DNA of 32,097 nt from Peptostreptococcus sp. MV1 (GCF_000758885.1 NZ_JRNB01000050.1:1-32097); one strand, 5' to 3'. Shown: positions 1-8,538, counted from the stretch's first letter. A program made the numbers and translations. The notes: generated from the letters alone by a model not told the origin.

Positions 1-56
1 TGCTGTCGCATAAATTTCGGATTTTATTCATCAACGCTAGTTGACAAAGAACCAGA

Positions 57-169
57 AAAAATTACATACACTCGTGGAATATGAAAAAGCTGACCCCTGC
101 TCAATACAGAAATCAGCTTTTAAGTGCATAGCTTTTTTTATTTTGTCCTTGACATTGGGTCCACTTTAG
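57..169 (+). mobile_element. IS3-family transposase 3'-end remnant, copy 1
   Basis: In the plus frame through 75-131 the translation is W-N-M-K-K-L-T-P-A-Q-Y-R-N-Q-L-L-S-A-stop, preceded by N-Y-I-H-S. This is the typical C-terminus of IS3-family (IS150-like) OrfB transposases, with the L-[ST]-P-x-[EQ]-Y-R signature. The bases after the stop, ending in GGGTCCACTTTA near 169, resemble the right terminal inverted repeat of such elements. No upstream transposase frame survives: an in-frame TGA lies at 42-44 and the sequence before it looks unrelated. Positions 74-150 recur at 4633-4707 with one substitution and two single-T deletions. The family assignment is from memory of C-terminal signatures. 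Confidence 0.65.
84..121 (-). terminator. Terminator hairpin inside IS remnant, downstream of the CWB2 protein gene
   Basis: A 9-bp perfect stem (AAAAGCTGA at 85-93 with TCAGCTTTT at 113-121) encloses a 19-nt loop. Read on the minus strand the stem runs into a U-tract (complement of 84-88). It lies 75 bases past the stop codon of the minus-strand gene ending at 196. The hairpin falls within the transposase coding remnant, so the IS tail probably supplies transcription termination to this surface gene. Confidence 0.55.
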
Positions 170-195
170 TCTCCCCCAAGTTCTTTCTTTTTTCT

Positions 196-3100
196 TTATT
201 TACTTAGCTCGTTTAAAACTCTATCACTTACCTTACTTCTACCACCAATTGCAGTTATCTTATCGATTTTTGATTTAGCGATATGGTCTCTTAGTGATTG
301 TGGTGCGCTATTTGCTCCTGTTAATAGGATTGGCATATTTAACAGTCCACCTACTGGTCCTATTACTAGTGCGTCCATCCACTGTTCTCCATTTGCAACA
401 AATACTTTGTTTGAAGTTTTTAATCCTTTGGATGCTATTTCTATAGCTGTTTCATATCTTGTTTTACCACTTAATCTTTCTGCCACTAATGGTAGTGATT
501 TTTCTAGTGATTTTGATACTGAGCCATAGCCACCTACAATGGATACTTTCTTTACACCAATTTCTGTAATAAGATCTGAAATTGATTTTGGTATACTATT
601 TGATTTCACTAATAGTATTGGATAGCCTTCTCTTGCTGCGTATGGACCAACTGCTAATGCATCTGCGAAAACTTCACCTGATGCTATCACTGCATGTCCA
701 GTTTTTCCAGTTATTTTTGCTAATCTTCTTGCAACTTCTGCTGATGTTTCATATCTATCTTTTCCAGAAATTCTTTCTACACCATCTTTATCGAATTTAG
801 ATATTTGATTTAATGCTCCATCTGAAACTGAAGATTTCCCTCCAATAACAGTAACATTATGTGCTCCAAGTCTTTTAATCTCTGCAGCTACTCTTGAATC
901 TAAATTATTTGATTTTGTTAATAGAATAGGTGCTTTAAGCTGCTTTGCAAGTGCTGATGCTGCCATTGCATCTGGGAAGTTTGAAGCATCTACTATTATT
1001 ACTCTTTCAGCTTGTCCAAAGTATTTCTTAGAAATTTCAATAGCCGTATCAACTCTATCTTTTCCATTAACTCTAACTGGAGTTGATGGTGTTGATGGAG
1101 TTGATGGAGTTGATGGTGTTGTTGGAGTTGATGGTCTTGTTGGAGTTGATGGTCTTGGTTTGTCTTTTTTAACTTCTTCGAAAGTCCAAGTTAAAGTATA
1201 AGTGATGTTTCCTTTTGCATCTGTAGTCTTAACCCAGTTTCCAGCCTTCCATTCTCCAACCTTATTTCCACCTTTCATTTCAACAAGAGCTTTTTGTGCT
1301 GCTTCTGAAGAAGTGTCTGGTGCTTTAGGATCTGCTGGCTTATTGTCTTCATAAACAGCTTTATCTCCAACTCGGTCTTCTGGTTTTAATGCCTTTAAAG
1401 CTTCTGGAAGAGTTTTGTTATTCGGTTTAGTTTCGAATACATATTTAACTTCAATCTTATCTTTTTCAGTCCAAGTCCAAGTACCTGTAAATACGTTTTT
1501 AGCTTCTTCTTTATTAACAGTTAATTCTTTTGGAGTCCATTCTTTAAATGTCCAAGTACCTTGTTTTCCATTAATAGTTTCTGGTACAGCTGTAAATTTA
1601 TCCTTGCCTGGAGTTTGTGTTGACCCTATATAGTTTGTAGTATCATTTACTTTTTGATCAACTTTTACAGCATTTGGTAATTTATGACCTGTTGGTACAT
1701 CTTTACCATCACCCATTATAGTTGGATCAATAACAAATTCACGTGTAACTTTAGCAGTCTTAGTTTCAGTTAAAATCCACTTACCAACTAATTTATTTTC
1801 TGCATCAATTGCAGAAACCTTTGCGTTAATTAATTTTTTATCTCCGCGATACCAACCGTCAAACTTCCAAGTACCTTGTAGGTCTCCAGTATTAACTGTT
1901 TGTCCTTGATATTTTGGTAAATCAATTTCTGCTCCAACCTCTTTACCTGTAAGATTTTCTAGTTTAGGCTTTTTAAAATCACCAAGTGCATTATCTGGTT
2001 GTTGAATATTTCCACTATCTTTCTTCTTATAGAATTCGAAAGTTAAGTTGACTGTTTTTTTATCAGGTGTAAATTCCCACTTACCTACAAATTTATTATC
2101 TTTGTCTGTTGCTGATACTATTAGAGTTTTTGGGCTCCAGCCTTTAAATGTCCATGTTCCTTCAGCTACTTTTACATCTTTATAAGTTTTTGTTGGAGCA
2201 TCTACTCTTGAACCTACTTCTTTGCCTGTTACTGCTTCTGGTACATTTGGCATTCCTGTTGTTGGAAGTACCTTGCCTTCTGTACCACTTACAAATTCGT
2301 GTTTTACAGTAAATATTTTAGTAGCTTTAGCTGTAAATACTTTATTGCTATCTGTTACTACATGATCTTCAGGCTTTTTATCTGTTTGACCTTCCCATAC
2401 AACGCCAGTATATTTTGTAGTTTCTGTTACTCCTGCATTAATATGGTTGAAGATAGTTGTTTCAGTTCCAGCAATTTTTAACTTATATTTGTCAAGGTTA
2501 GTCTTTGGTTTCACTTTATACTTTTCATATTCTACAGCTGTCTCTCCACCAGTTTTAGTTCCCGCTTTAACACCTTCACCTAGCTTAAATGTTACGTCAA
2601 TCGCATCGGCTGGTGCTTTATCATTTGTTGCAGCTGTTATATGAGGTATTACATATAACTCTTGGTTTGCAACATCAATAAATGAATCATCACTAAATGT
2701 TACTCTTATTGTTCCTGTTATTGGTTTACTTACTGCCTCTCCTTTTGAAGTTCTTTCAGAAGTTGTATTGTCTTTAGTTGTATTGTCTTTATATGAAGTT
2801 TTTGCATCATTCAAATAACCTTCTATTTTTTTCTTCAATGTATCATCAGTTACAGCATCTGCAACCTTAACGCCTTTTTTCCATGGAATAGTAGTATCTC
2901 CTACCCATACCTTCAATGTTACTGGTGCAAGATTTGTTTTTTTAATTATATCTGCAATCTTAAGACCTTCGTATTGTGCTGTAAAAATAAGTTCTTGTTC
3001 TTTTCCAAGTTCTTTTACATCAATTTTCCTATCAGGTCCAATTGCATTTTCATGATTCATTTTCCAAGGGGCTTTATCATTTGTCTTCCAAGTAGCTTTA

Positions 3101-3738
3101 GAAGCATCATTTACAGTATATGTTGGGAAGGTTATATTGAGTTCACTTCCATCAGCTTTCTTACCTTTTAATGTCTTAGCATCCGTGTCAATTTCTGTAT
3201 TCTTTGGATTTACTGCATAAACAACTACTGCTTTGTTATCACCAGTAAACTCTCCTCTGTAATCTTTAGAGTCATCAACAAAGAACTTAACAGCTACATA
3301 TCCATCTGGGAATACATCTGTGTATTTTAGTGGTCCTACAATATCGTCAATCTTTTCATAAATAAACTTAACAGTGTACTTACCATCTGTAGTGTAATTT
3401 GCTGTTTCATTTTTTGCAGGTACTGGATATGTCTTAACGCTTTTAATCTTATAACCGATAAATTTTGGTGCCTTTGTAGTGTCTAAATGCTCCTTAGAAA
3501 TCTCTTCTCCAGCTTTACCTTCGGCAATTGTGGGATACTTTTCTTTATCTATCTTAACACTTGGGTTAAGAGTTGTTAAATCTTTGTCATTTTCATCAAG
3601 ATATTCAACCTTGACCTTACCATTTCCTGTTATATTTTCTCTTTTTTCAGTTTGCGTTGTACCTGCTAATACATTTACAGGTAACGTGCCAAATATAAAT
3701 GAAAAAACTAAAACTAGAGATAATAGTCTTTTTTTCAT
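196..3738 (-). CDS. Secreted multidomain surface protein with SHIRT-like stalk and three CWB2 cell-wall-binding repeats
   Basis: The predicted role is a cell-surface adhesin or stalk protein held non-covalently to wall polymer. The order is: a Sec signal peptide (residues 1-25, KKR then a hydrophobic core, cleavage near VLAG); a MucBP-like module (about 40-130); a less recognisable region (130-475); three SHIRT-like repeats (about 475-560, 562-660 and 661-760) marked by GTWxFxxW and a V/FxGxW strand; a partial fourth (760-855); a Pro-Ser-Thr linker (862-886); and three CWB2 repeats (about 889-1180), each opening R-x-x-G-x-x-R-x-x-T and ending in an I-G-G-x-x-x-V-S pattern. Three CWB2 copies is the usual number for anchoring to secondary wall polymer in clostridia. 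There is no LPXTG motif. The start is fixed by AGGAGG 6 bases upstream. The upstream gene is a pseudogene and I see no convincing -35/-10 pair, so expression is uncertain. The ligand cannot be read from sequence. Confidence 0.9.
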   Translation of the reverse strand: MKKRLLSLVLVFSFIFGTLPVNVLAGTTQTEKRENITGNGKVKVEYLDENDKDLTTLNPSVKIDKEKYPTIAEGKAGEEISKEHLDTTKAPKFIGYKIKSVKTYPVPAKNETANYTTDGKYTVKFIYEKIDDIVGPLKYTDVFPDGYVAVKFFVDDSKDYRGEFTGDNKAVVVYAVNPKNTEIDTDAKTLKGKKADGSELNITFPTYTVNDASKATWKTNDKAPWKMNHENAIGPDRKIDVKELGKEQELIFTAQYEGLKIADIIKKTNLAPVTLKVWVGDTTIPWKKGVKVADAVTDDTLKKKIEGYLNDAKTSYKDNTTKDNTTSERTSKGEAVSKPITGTIRVTFSDDSFIDVANQELYVIPHITAATNDKAPADAIDVTFKLGEGVKAGTKTGGETAVEYEKYKVKPKTNLDKYKLKIAGTETTIFNHINAGVTETTKYTGVVWEGQTDKKPEDHVVTDSNKVFTAKATKIFTVKHEFVSGTEGKVLPTTGMPNVPEAVTGKEVGSRVDAPTKTYKDVKVAEGTWTFKGWSPKTLIVSATDKDNKFVGKWEFTPDKKTVNLTFEFYKKKDSGNIQQPDNALGDFKKPKLENLTGKEVGAEIDLPKYQGQTVNTGDLQGTWKFDGWYRGDKKLINAKVSAIDAENKLVGKWILTETKTAKVTREFVIDPTIMGDGKDVPTGHKLPNAVKVDQKVNDTTNYIGSTQTPGKDKFTAVPETINGKQGTWTFKEWTPKELTVNKEEAKNVFTGTWTWTEKDKIEVKYVFETKPNNKTLPEALKALKPEDRVGDKAVYEDNKPADPKAPDTSSEAAQKALVEMKGGNKVGEWKAGNWVKTTDAKGNITYTLTWTFEEVKKDKPRPSTPTRPSTPTTPSTPSTPSTPSTPVRVNGKDRVDTAIEISKKYFGQAERVIIVDASNFPDAMAASALAKQLKAPILLTKSNNLDSRVAAEIKRLGAHNVTVIGGKSSVSDGALNQISKFDKDGVERISGKDRYETSAEVARRLAKITGKTGHAVIASGEVFADALAVGPYAAREGYPILLVKSNSIPKSISDLITEIGVKKVSIVGGYGSVSKSLEKSLPLVAERLSGKTRYETAIEIASKGLKTSNKVFVANGEQWMDALVIGPVGGLLNMPILLTGANSAPQSLRDHIAKSKIDKITAIGGRSKVSDRVLNELSK
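1078..1153 (-). repeat. Pro-Ser-Thr linker-coding tandem repeat
   Basis: The coding DNA for residues about 862-886 is a run of 9-nt units (forward-strand GGAGTTGAT variants) encoding TPS/RPS repeats between the SHIRT-like stalk and the CWB2 anchor. Near-identical units make this a candidate for slippage and length variation between strains. It acts as an extended wall-spanning linker. Confidence 0.7.
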
Positions 3739-3754
3739 TTAAACCTCCTATTAA

Positions 3755-4632
3755 TTAAGTTATGTTTTCAAATTTAATGATTATAGGAAGGACTACTAAT
3801 CCTATCCCATAATCATTCTTGTCATATTTCTTACGTTTGTTGAATTCTTTAATTGTTTCTATCAACTTGTCTAAAGTTTCTTTTAAATCTTTACCTGAAG
3901 TGTTTCCAGGATTTGCTAGTACAGATTCTCCATTATTTTTATTGTCTTAAATTTGATTTTTAATATCATTTAGTTTAGAAGAATCTGCTTCTTCCGCTTT
4001 ACCAGCTACTGTCTTTTCTCCAGTTTTGATTGGATTGATAGTTAGCTCTAGTAGTTGTTGTCTTTCTACAACTTTAGCTGGTGCTGGTTGATATTCTTTC
4101 TCACCTCCTTCTGTAGCTGTAACCTTTATTTCAGTTCCAACTTCTTGTTTAGTGATTTCAGCTGTGAAGTTGCCATCTTGATCAACCTTTACTCCACCAG
4201 CTGGTGTTAAGTCTGTCTTACCATCTGCTGAAGTGATTTTAACTGTTGCTCCTGGTTTTACTTTATCAGTTACTGTAGTTTTTGATTTTTCTTTATCAGT
4301 GACTTTCTCAGGGGCGCCTTCTTCAGTGTTTTGGTTCATAGCCTTAACATTTTCAGGTGTTGCTGAGAATTCATCTTCATCAGCAATTTTGTTTCCATCA
4401 GCATCAAGTTGAACAACAACTTGTTTATCTGCCTTAACAGTTGGTTTATCAGTAGCTTCTGCTCCTGTAACTGCTGAATTTATTTTATTATTTTTTTCTT
4501 CAGATGTCAAGCCAATATCTTCATCTTTAGCCGGTCCGATTGTTAGATAATTCACAGTTACTAATTCTTCTGCTGTGTATGTTGCTGATTTTCCAAAGTC
4601 GGGATAACGCACCACAAGAATCATAGAAGTCA
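3755..4632 (-). pseudogene. Decayed C-terminal part of a Rib/alpha-like surface protein gene
   Basis: A long minus-strand frame begins at the edge of the second IS remnant; the first 12 or so codons (TTG start at 4661-4663) are transposase tail read backwards, so there is no native start or signal peptide. It opens with V-V-R-Y-P-D, the pattern that closes Rib/alpha-type repeats, then a Lys/Glu/Thr-rich stalk and an Ig-like segment (G-A-T-V-K-I ... F-T-A-E-I). The frame stops at TAA (3947-3949) but stays open in the same frame for 58 further codons (D-N-K-N-N-G-E-S ... F-E-N-I-T) to a TAA at 3755. That tail ends in a short hydrophobic stretch (GIGLVVLPIII). Two lesions, 5' truncation and an in-frame stop, argue for a pseudogene. 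A single sequencing error could explain the stop but not the lost 5' end. Confidence 0.65.
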
Positions 4633-4707
4633 GTGGAATATGAAAAAGCTGACCCCTGCTCAATGCAGAAATCAGCTTTTAAGTGCATAGCTTTTTTATT
4701 TGTCCTT
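4633..4707 (+). mobile_element. IS3-family transposase 3'-end remnant, copy 2
   Basis: This stretch is near-identical to 74-150 and encodes the same tail (W-N-M-K-K-L-T-P-A-Q-C-R-N-Q-L-L-S-A-stop, Tyr replaced by Cys). Homology begins at GTGGAAT and ends at GTCCTT; the terminal inverted repeat seen in copy 1 is missing. It cuts off the 5' end of the Rib-like pseudogene on one side and abuts the last gene of the HMA/ATPase operon on the other. Both copies have the same orientation, so the 4.5 kb between them is flanked by direct repeats. Confidence 0.6.
4643..4680 (-). terminator. Terminator hairpin in IS remnant, end of the HMA/P-ATPase operon
   Basis: The same 9-bp stem as in copy 1 (4644-4652 with 4672-4680), with a U-tract on the minus strand, lies about 35 bases past the stop of the 90-residue gene. 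It would terminate the minus-strand operon that starts near 9200. Confidence 0.55.
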
Positions 4708-4714
4708 ACTATCC

Positions 4715-4987
4715 CTACTTGTCTTCAGTTGATACTATTGTAACACCTGATAGGTCCTTTTCAGCTATAATGTCCTCTATAGTTTCCTTAGTTTCCATCA
4801 ACTTTTCTAGTGACATTGAATAGTAGTCTGAGCCATTGTTGCTTTCAATATTGAAACCGTGATTATTCAAGAAAGCATTTACTGTTTCCTCATTCTTTTT
4901 GTAAGCTACATAACCTATAGCACATACACCAACACCAATTGCAACACCCTTTAAAACGTCTCTTCTATTACCAAATTTAAACATCAT
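4715..4987 (-). CDS. Small membrane-anchored protein at the end of the HMA/P-ATPase operon
   Basis: I do not recognise this 90-residue protein as a named family. It starts with a basic segment (F-G-N-R-R-D-V-L-K) followed by one hydrophobic helix (about residues 13-28, rich in Gly, Ala and Val), then a polar, acidic tail with a predicted helix (S-L-E-K-L-M-E-T-K-E). The N-terminus looks like a single-pass anchor; the RRDVLKG stretch is Tat-like but no cleavage site follows. AAGGAGG lies 9 bases before the ATG. It follows the 288-residue HMA-like gene by 65 bases on the same strand, with no promoter evident between them. Small one-helix proteins accompany some HMA-type ATPase operons in Firmicutes, so an accessory role is plausible but is inference. 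Confidence 0.75.
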   Translation of the reverse strand: MMFKFGNRRDVLKGVAIGVGVCAIGYVAYKKNEETVNAFLNNHGFNIESNNGSDYYSMSLEKLMETKETIEDIIAEKDLSGVTIVSTEDK

Positions 4988-5052
4988 ATCAAAATCCTCC
5001 TTATAATGTTAATAAATATATATAATGTATTAATTAAGGATTAATACTAAAC

Positions 5053-5919
5053 CTATCTCATAAAACCTTTTTTAAAACTTACATTCTGATACACATCAAA
5101 GCATGAACCTATAAATTGGTTAAAGAAGAAGGACTTGCTCTCTTCCTCTACCACCTTTATTTCACCATTTTCATCTTCAAATGTACTAATTATTATAGAT
5201 CTTTCCTGTCTTGTCAGTATATGACGTCCAAAGGTCAACAACCATGCAATAGCTGGAGAATACAATCCTGCATTGCTTTCACCACTGACAGACGTACCCC
5301 TATTCATAGACCTAAGCAGGTACATAATTGACATTACCTCTGGGTCAAATGCACCTCTCTCATTAAGTTCCTTGTAACCGTGTTCAAATATAGCTCCTGT
5401 AGTAGTCACAAGGGCTCCCCATCTGACAAAATTCCTGTAGGTATTCATATTTCTAAGTATAGGGACACCTAGTTCTGAACCCTTACCTGACCTTATACCA
5501 AGACCCGGAGCATCACCATTGAAGTTAGGACCTAAACCTAGTCCCATAAAATTCATTCCTAGGTCTATGATTATAAAGGCTAAAGACACAAGTGAACTGT
5601 AACCCATAGCATGTTTGTTAGACAACTTGTAGTTTAGCTTTATTTCACTCATATCTATATCTCTAGAGTACAGGCCGCAGAATGTTAAAATCAACTCATT
5701 TAGGTCGGTTATGTCCTTGTCGTACTCTAGAACAAATGTCTTGGTAGGTCCAGTATACATACCCTTGTTTATCTTAGTCTTTTCTTTTAATTTATTTAGT
5801 ATATCGAGTGGGTTATTAGGTTCCTCTACAACCCTCATCCTCAACCTACCTGCAACCGAAAAAACTACATCTACTTCAATATATTTCTCTATATTTTTAT
5901 CAAAACACTTCCTGCCCAT
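5053..5919 (-). CDS. HMA-like (GRLR-type) domain membrane protein
   Basis: This 288-residue protein begins with a ferredoxin-like HMA-type domain (about residues 14-95) whose first loop reads S-V-A-G-R-L-R-M-R-V (GRLR at 24-27). Ordinary heavy-metal-associated domains carry CxxC there. The middle has two hydrophobic segments (about 108-130 and 165-185) separated by a Gly/Asn-rich stretch; the C-terminal part has another hydrophobic patch and an acidic region. Its ATG follows AGGAGG and sits one base beyond the stop of the P-type ATPase gene, so the two are probably translationally coupled. A partner or regulatory subunit of the ATPase is a reasonable inference; no catalytic motif is visible. 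Confidence 0.75.
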   Translation of the reverse strand: MGRKCFDKNIEKYIEVDVVFSVAGRLRMRVVEEPNNPLDILNKLKEKTKINKGMYTGPTKTFVLEYDKDITDLNELILTFCGLYSRDIDMSEIKLNYKLSNKHAMGYSSLVSLAFIIIDLGMNFMGLGLGPNFNGDAPGLGIRSGKGSELGVPILRNMNTYRNFVRWGALVTTTGAIFEHGYKELNERGAFDPEVMSIMYLLRSMNRGTSVSGESNAGLYSPAIAWLLTFGRHILTRQERSIIISTFEDENGEIKVVEEESKSFFFNQFIGSCFDVYQNVSFKKGFMR

Positions 5920-5920
5920 A

Positions 5921-8131
5921 CTAGATTCCTCCTCTCAAAGACTTGTGGAACAATAGTCTACACGAGTTTCCAACCACCAAAATCGTACTCATATTGTGCA
6001 TTACAGCACTCCAGAATACTGATATATTGCTAGTTGCTCCCAAGACTAGGCCTACCGTATTTATACCGGCTACCAAAGCAAAATTCTGCTTTACTATACC
6101 CATAGTCTTGTGAGATAGGTTGATTACCCTCGGAATCATAATAGGGTCATCTGAATGTATCACTAGGTCAGATGTTTCCATAGCCACATCGGTAGACTTG
6201 CTACCCAGTGATATACCTACATTGGCATATGATAGGGCTGGAGCATCATTGATACCATCTCCTACCATAATTACACCTGTACCCTCTGACTTCATCTTTA
6301 GTATTTCATTTGCCTTGTCTTCAGGCAATAATTCTGCCCTAAAGCTATCTGCATTTACCTTGGCTGCAACCTCCTGAGCCTGCTTGCTCATATCACCAGT
6401 CAAGATAACAACTTCATTTATACCATTTGAACGCATCATATTGATGGCCCTCTTTATATTTTTTCTAGGCTTGTCAAAAGCTCCTAGTACACCTATAAAG
6501 TCTTTTCCATATGATACAAATATTGGAGTAGAACCCGTGGCAAATTCAATGGCTTGGCTAGATGGTTCTATGCCATTTTCAGTCATAAACTTGAGGTTGC
6601 CCGCACGTACCAACTCACCATCTACCTCTGTACACGTACCCCTAGCTACTACAGTCTCTATAGGTCCATGCTTTGGAATCTGCACTCCCAACAACTTACC
6701 ATACTCTAGTACACAGTATGATAGTGGATGAGATGATGTCTCTTCAGCCGCACACGCATAGCTGACCAAGTCCCTCTCAGTATAGCCCTTACCTTCTTCT
6801 AGGTAGATATCCTTTATCCTAGGCTTACCTTCTGTAATAGTTCCAGTCTTGTCAAATACGACTGTATCCGTCATGCTAAGCTGCTCTATAAAGGCTCCTC
6901 CCTTTATCAAGATACCATTTTTAACAGACGTGTTGATAGCTGCTGAAAAGGCTGTTGCTGTAGATAGCTTGATACCACATGAATAGTCGATAACCAACAT
7001 ATTCAAGGCCTTAGTTGTAGATCTTGTAACTCCATATACCACACCACATAGTAGTAGGTTTAGTGGGACTAGATAATTGGAAAACTTGTCAGCATACTTC
7101 TGTATTGGGGCCTGCTGGGTTGCACTATTTTCAACTAGATCTATAATCCTAGATATTACGGTGTCATCTCCAACCTTTTCTGCCTTTACAGTGATGGTAC
7201 CATTCTTAATCAGCCCACCTGCAAAGACCTTCTCGCCCTTTTTCTTAATAACTGGCATATATTCACCAGATACAGAACTCAGGTCAACGATGGCTTCACC
7301 GTCCATTACTTCACCATCTACACATATTTTCTCACCCGTATGTGTAACTACCAGGTCATCCTTGGCTAGCTTGTCAACACTACACTTTTCTAAACTACCA
7401 TCTTCAAGCACCTTCCAAGTTGTATCCTGTTCAACACTCAAAAGATTCTTGATAGAATTTCTAGTACGCTCAACCGTATAGGCTGTCATAAACTCCGCTA
7501 TATCTGACAAGGCTATTATAGTCAAGGCAGATATACTGTTGCCCAGCATAAGACTGGCAACTATTGACATAATTGTCAAGGCATCTGCATTAGGTCTCTT
7601 ATCTTCAACTAGACCGTCCCAAGCAGACCTAAATAATGGAGATGTCAAGGCCAAGCTAGTCATAGCTGGCAATGTTGTAAACTTGTCATACTTTGGAAGA
7701 TTTATAAATGGTATATTGGCACCTGGTATAAACCTCGTTGCCAGTATTACACTACCATTAACCAATAGCCTAGCTATGAGCTTCCTAGATGACATATCAT
7801 CCCCGTCATACCTATTGTTTAGGTCATGATTTTTATCTTGTATATAATTTTTATAGACATCCAAAGAGTATTTTTGAACTATATAATCTATAGTATCCAA
7901 AATCTCCATTGAATCAATCTTTGCATTGCTATCATACTTTATCAAGATAGTCTCTGTAACTGAATTTACAGCAACATACTTGACATAGTACAAGGACTCT
8001 ATTTCATCAACAAGCTCAGCATAAAGGTCTTTTATATATCTAATACCTGTATACTTGATCCTCATTCGTCCCTCAATATTCGATACACTCTTTCCGTTTA
8101 ACGAAAAAATCTTGTTTCCCACTTGAATCAA
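5921..8131 (-). CDS. P-type (P1B-like) cation-translocating ATPase with degenerate N-terminal HMA domain and YSC membrane motif
   Basis: ATP-driven metal export across the cytoplasmic membrane is the likely role. Numbering from the TTG at 8131: a degenerate HMA domain (about 1-90, GRMR at 21-24); membrane helices; actuator loop with S-G-E (288-290, where TGE is usual); phosphorylation motif D-K-T-G-T with Asp427; His-Pro at 468-469; and GDGINDAPAL in the hinge. The membrane motif that is CPC in Cu/Zn/Cd pumps reads Y-S-C here (383-385, in D-Y-S-C-G-I-K), so the first Cys and the Pro are replaced. The longest frame begins at GTG 8138-8140, but AGGAG abuts that codon; the TTG at 8129-8131 has 7-base spacing and is preferred. 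It is flanked by HMA-like genes on both sides. The substrate is unknown. Confidence 0.88.
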   Translation of the reverse strand: MIQVGNKIFSLNGKSVSNIEGRMRIKYTGIRYIKDLYAELVDEIESLYYVKYVAVNSVTETILIKYDSNAKIDSMEILDTIDYIVQKYSLDVYKNYIQDKNHDLNNRYDGDDMSSRKLIARLLVNGSVILATRFIPGANIPFINLPKYDKFTTLPAMTSLALTSPLFRSAWDGLVEDKRPNADALTIMSIVASLMLGNSISALTIIALSDIAEFMTAYTVERTRNSIKNLLSVEQDTTWKVLEDGSLEKCSVDKLAKDDLVVTHTGEKICVDGEVMDGEAIVDLSSVSGEYMPVIKKKGEKVFAGGLIKNGTITVKAEKVGDDTVISRIIDLVENSATQQAPIQKYADKFSNYLVPLNLLLCGVVYGVTRSTTKALNMLVIDYSCGIKLSTATAFSAAINTSVKNGILIKGGAFIEQLSMTDTVVFDKTGTITEGKPRIKDIYLEEGKGYTERDLVSYACAAEETSSHPLSYCVLEYGKLLGVQIPKHGPIETVVARGTCTEVDGELVRAGNLKFMTENGIEPSSQAIEFATGSTPIFVSYGKDFIGVLGAFDKPRKNIKRAINMMRSNGINEVVILTGDMSKQAQEVAAKVNADSFRAELLPEDKANEILKMKSEGTGVIMVGDGINDAPALSYANVGISLGSKSTDVAMETSDLVIHSDDPIMIPRVINLSHKTMGIVKQNFALVAGINTVGLVLGATSNISVFWSAVMHNMSTILVVGNSCRLLFHKSLRGGI

Positions 8132-8148
8132 ATAATTCACTCCTTTCG

Positions 8149-8526
8149 TTATTTAGATGCACTGGTATCTAGGATATCAAATAGAATGTCTATAACCTCT
8201 TCTTCATCCTTGCCTTCTAGGCTGTTTATAAGATCCATATTATCAAGAGCCAACCTCTTAATAGTGTTTAACCAGTTGACAATCGTCTTAGAATCCAACT
8301 TGTCACAATCGTACCCTATCAGAACTGTACCAATCACAAAATTAAACTTTACAGTCTTGACACCATCTAGCCTCTTGACAGCTTCCATGGCCTGATTCTG
8401 AAAATTCACTGCCTCTTTTGGTATTTTCTTATAGTTATTTACCTTTATCCTCAATCGTCCTGGAAGATCTGATACAACCTCGAACTTAAAAAGCAAATTT
8501 AGAATAGATGCTTTAAAATTAAACAT
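8149..8526 (-). CDS. HMA-like (GRLR-type) domain protein, 125 residues
   Basis: Essentially a single ferredoxin-like domain (residues about 14-95) with the signature L-P-G-R-L-R-I-K-V (GRLR at 23-26), followed by an acidic helical tail. The beta strand pattern (V-K-T-V-K-F-N-F-V-I-G-T-V-L-I-G-Y-D) matches the corresponding strands of the ATPase N-terminal domain and of its other two paralogues in this operon. There is no cysteine at the usual metal loop. It starts 12 bases after the upstream gene with AGGAGG, and ends about 18 bases before the ATPase start. It is probably a cytosolic partner of the ATPase; whether it binds metal or another ligand cannot be told from sequence. Confidence 0.78.
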   Translation of the reverse strand: MFNFKASILNLLFKFEVVSDLPGRLRIKVNNYKKIPKEAVNFQNQAMEAVKRLDGVKTVKFNFVIGTVLIGYDCDKLDSKTIVNWLNTIKRLALDNMDLINSLEGKDEEEVIDILFDILDTSASK

Positions 8527-8538
8527 TCCTACCTCCTA

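Noticed and set aside
1078-1153. CRISPR-like short repeats
   Set aside because: The 9-base units are contiguous and in frame, encoding a Pro-Ser-Thr linker; there are no spacers.
3760-3810. TATAAT near 3790 as promoter of the CWB2 gene
   Set aside because: No acceptable -35 at 16-18 bases and the site lies in former coding sequence; not strong enough to list.
7077-7481. A 134-codon plus-strand frame inside the P-type ATPase gene
   Set aside because: It lies antisense to the conserved actuator domain and has a Ser/Thr-rich composition typical of shadow frames.
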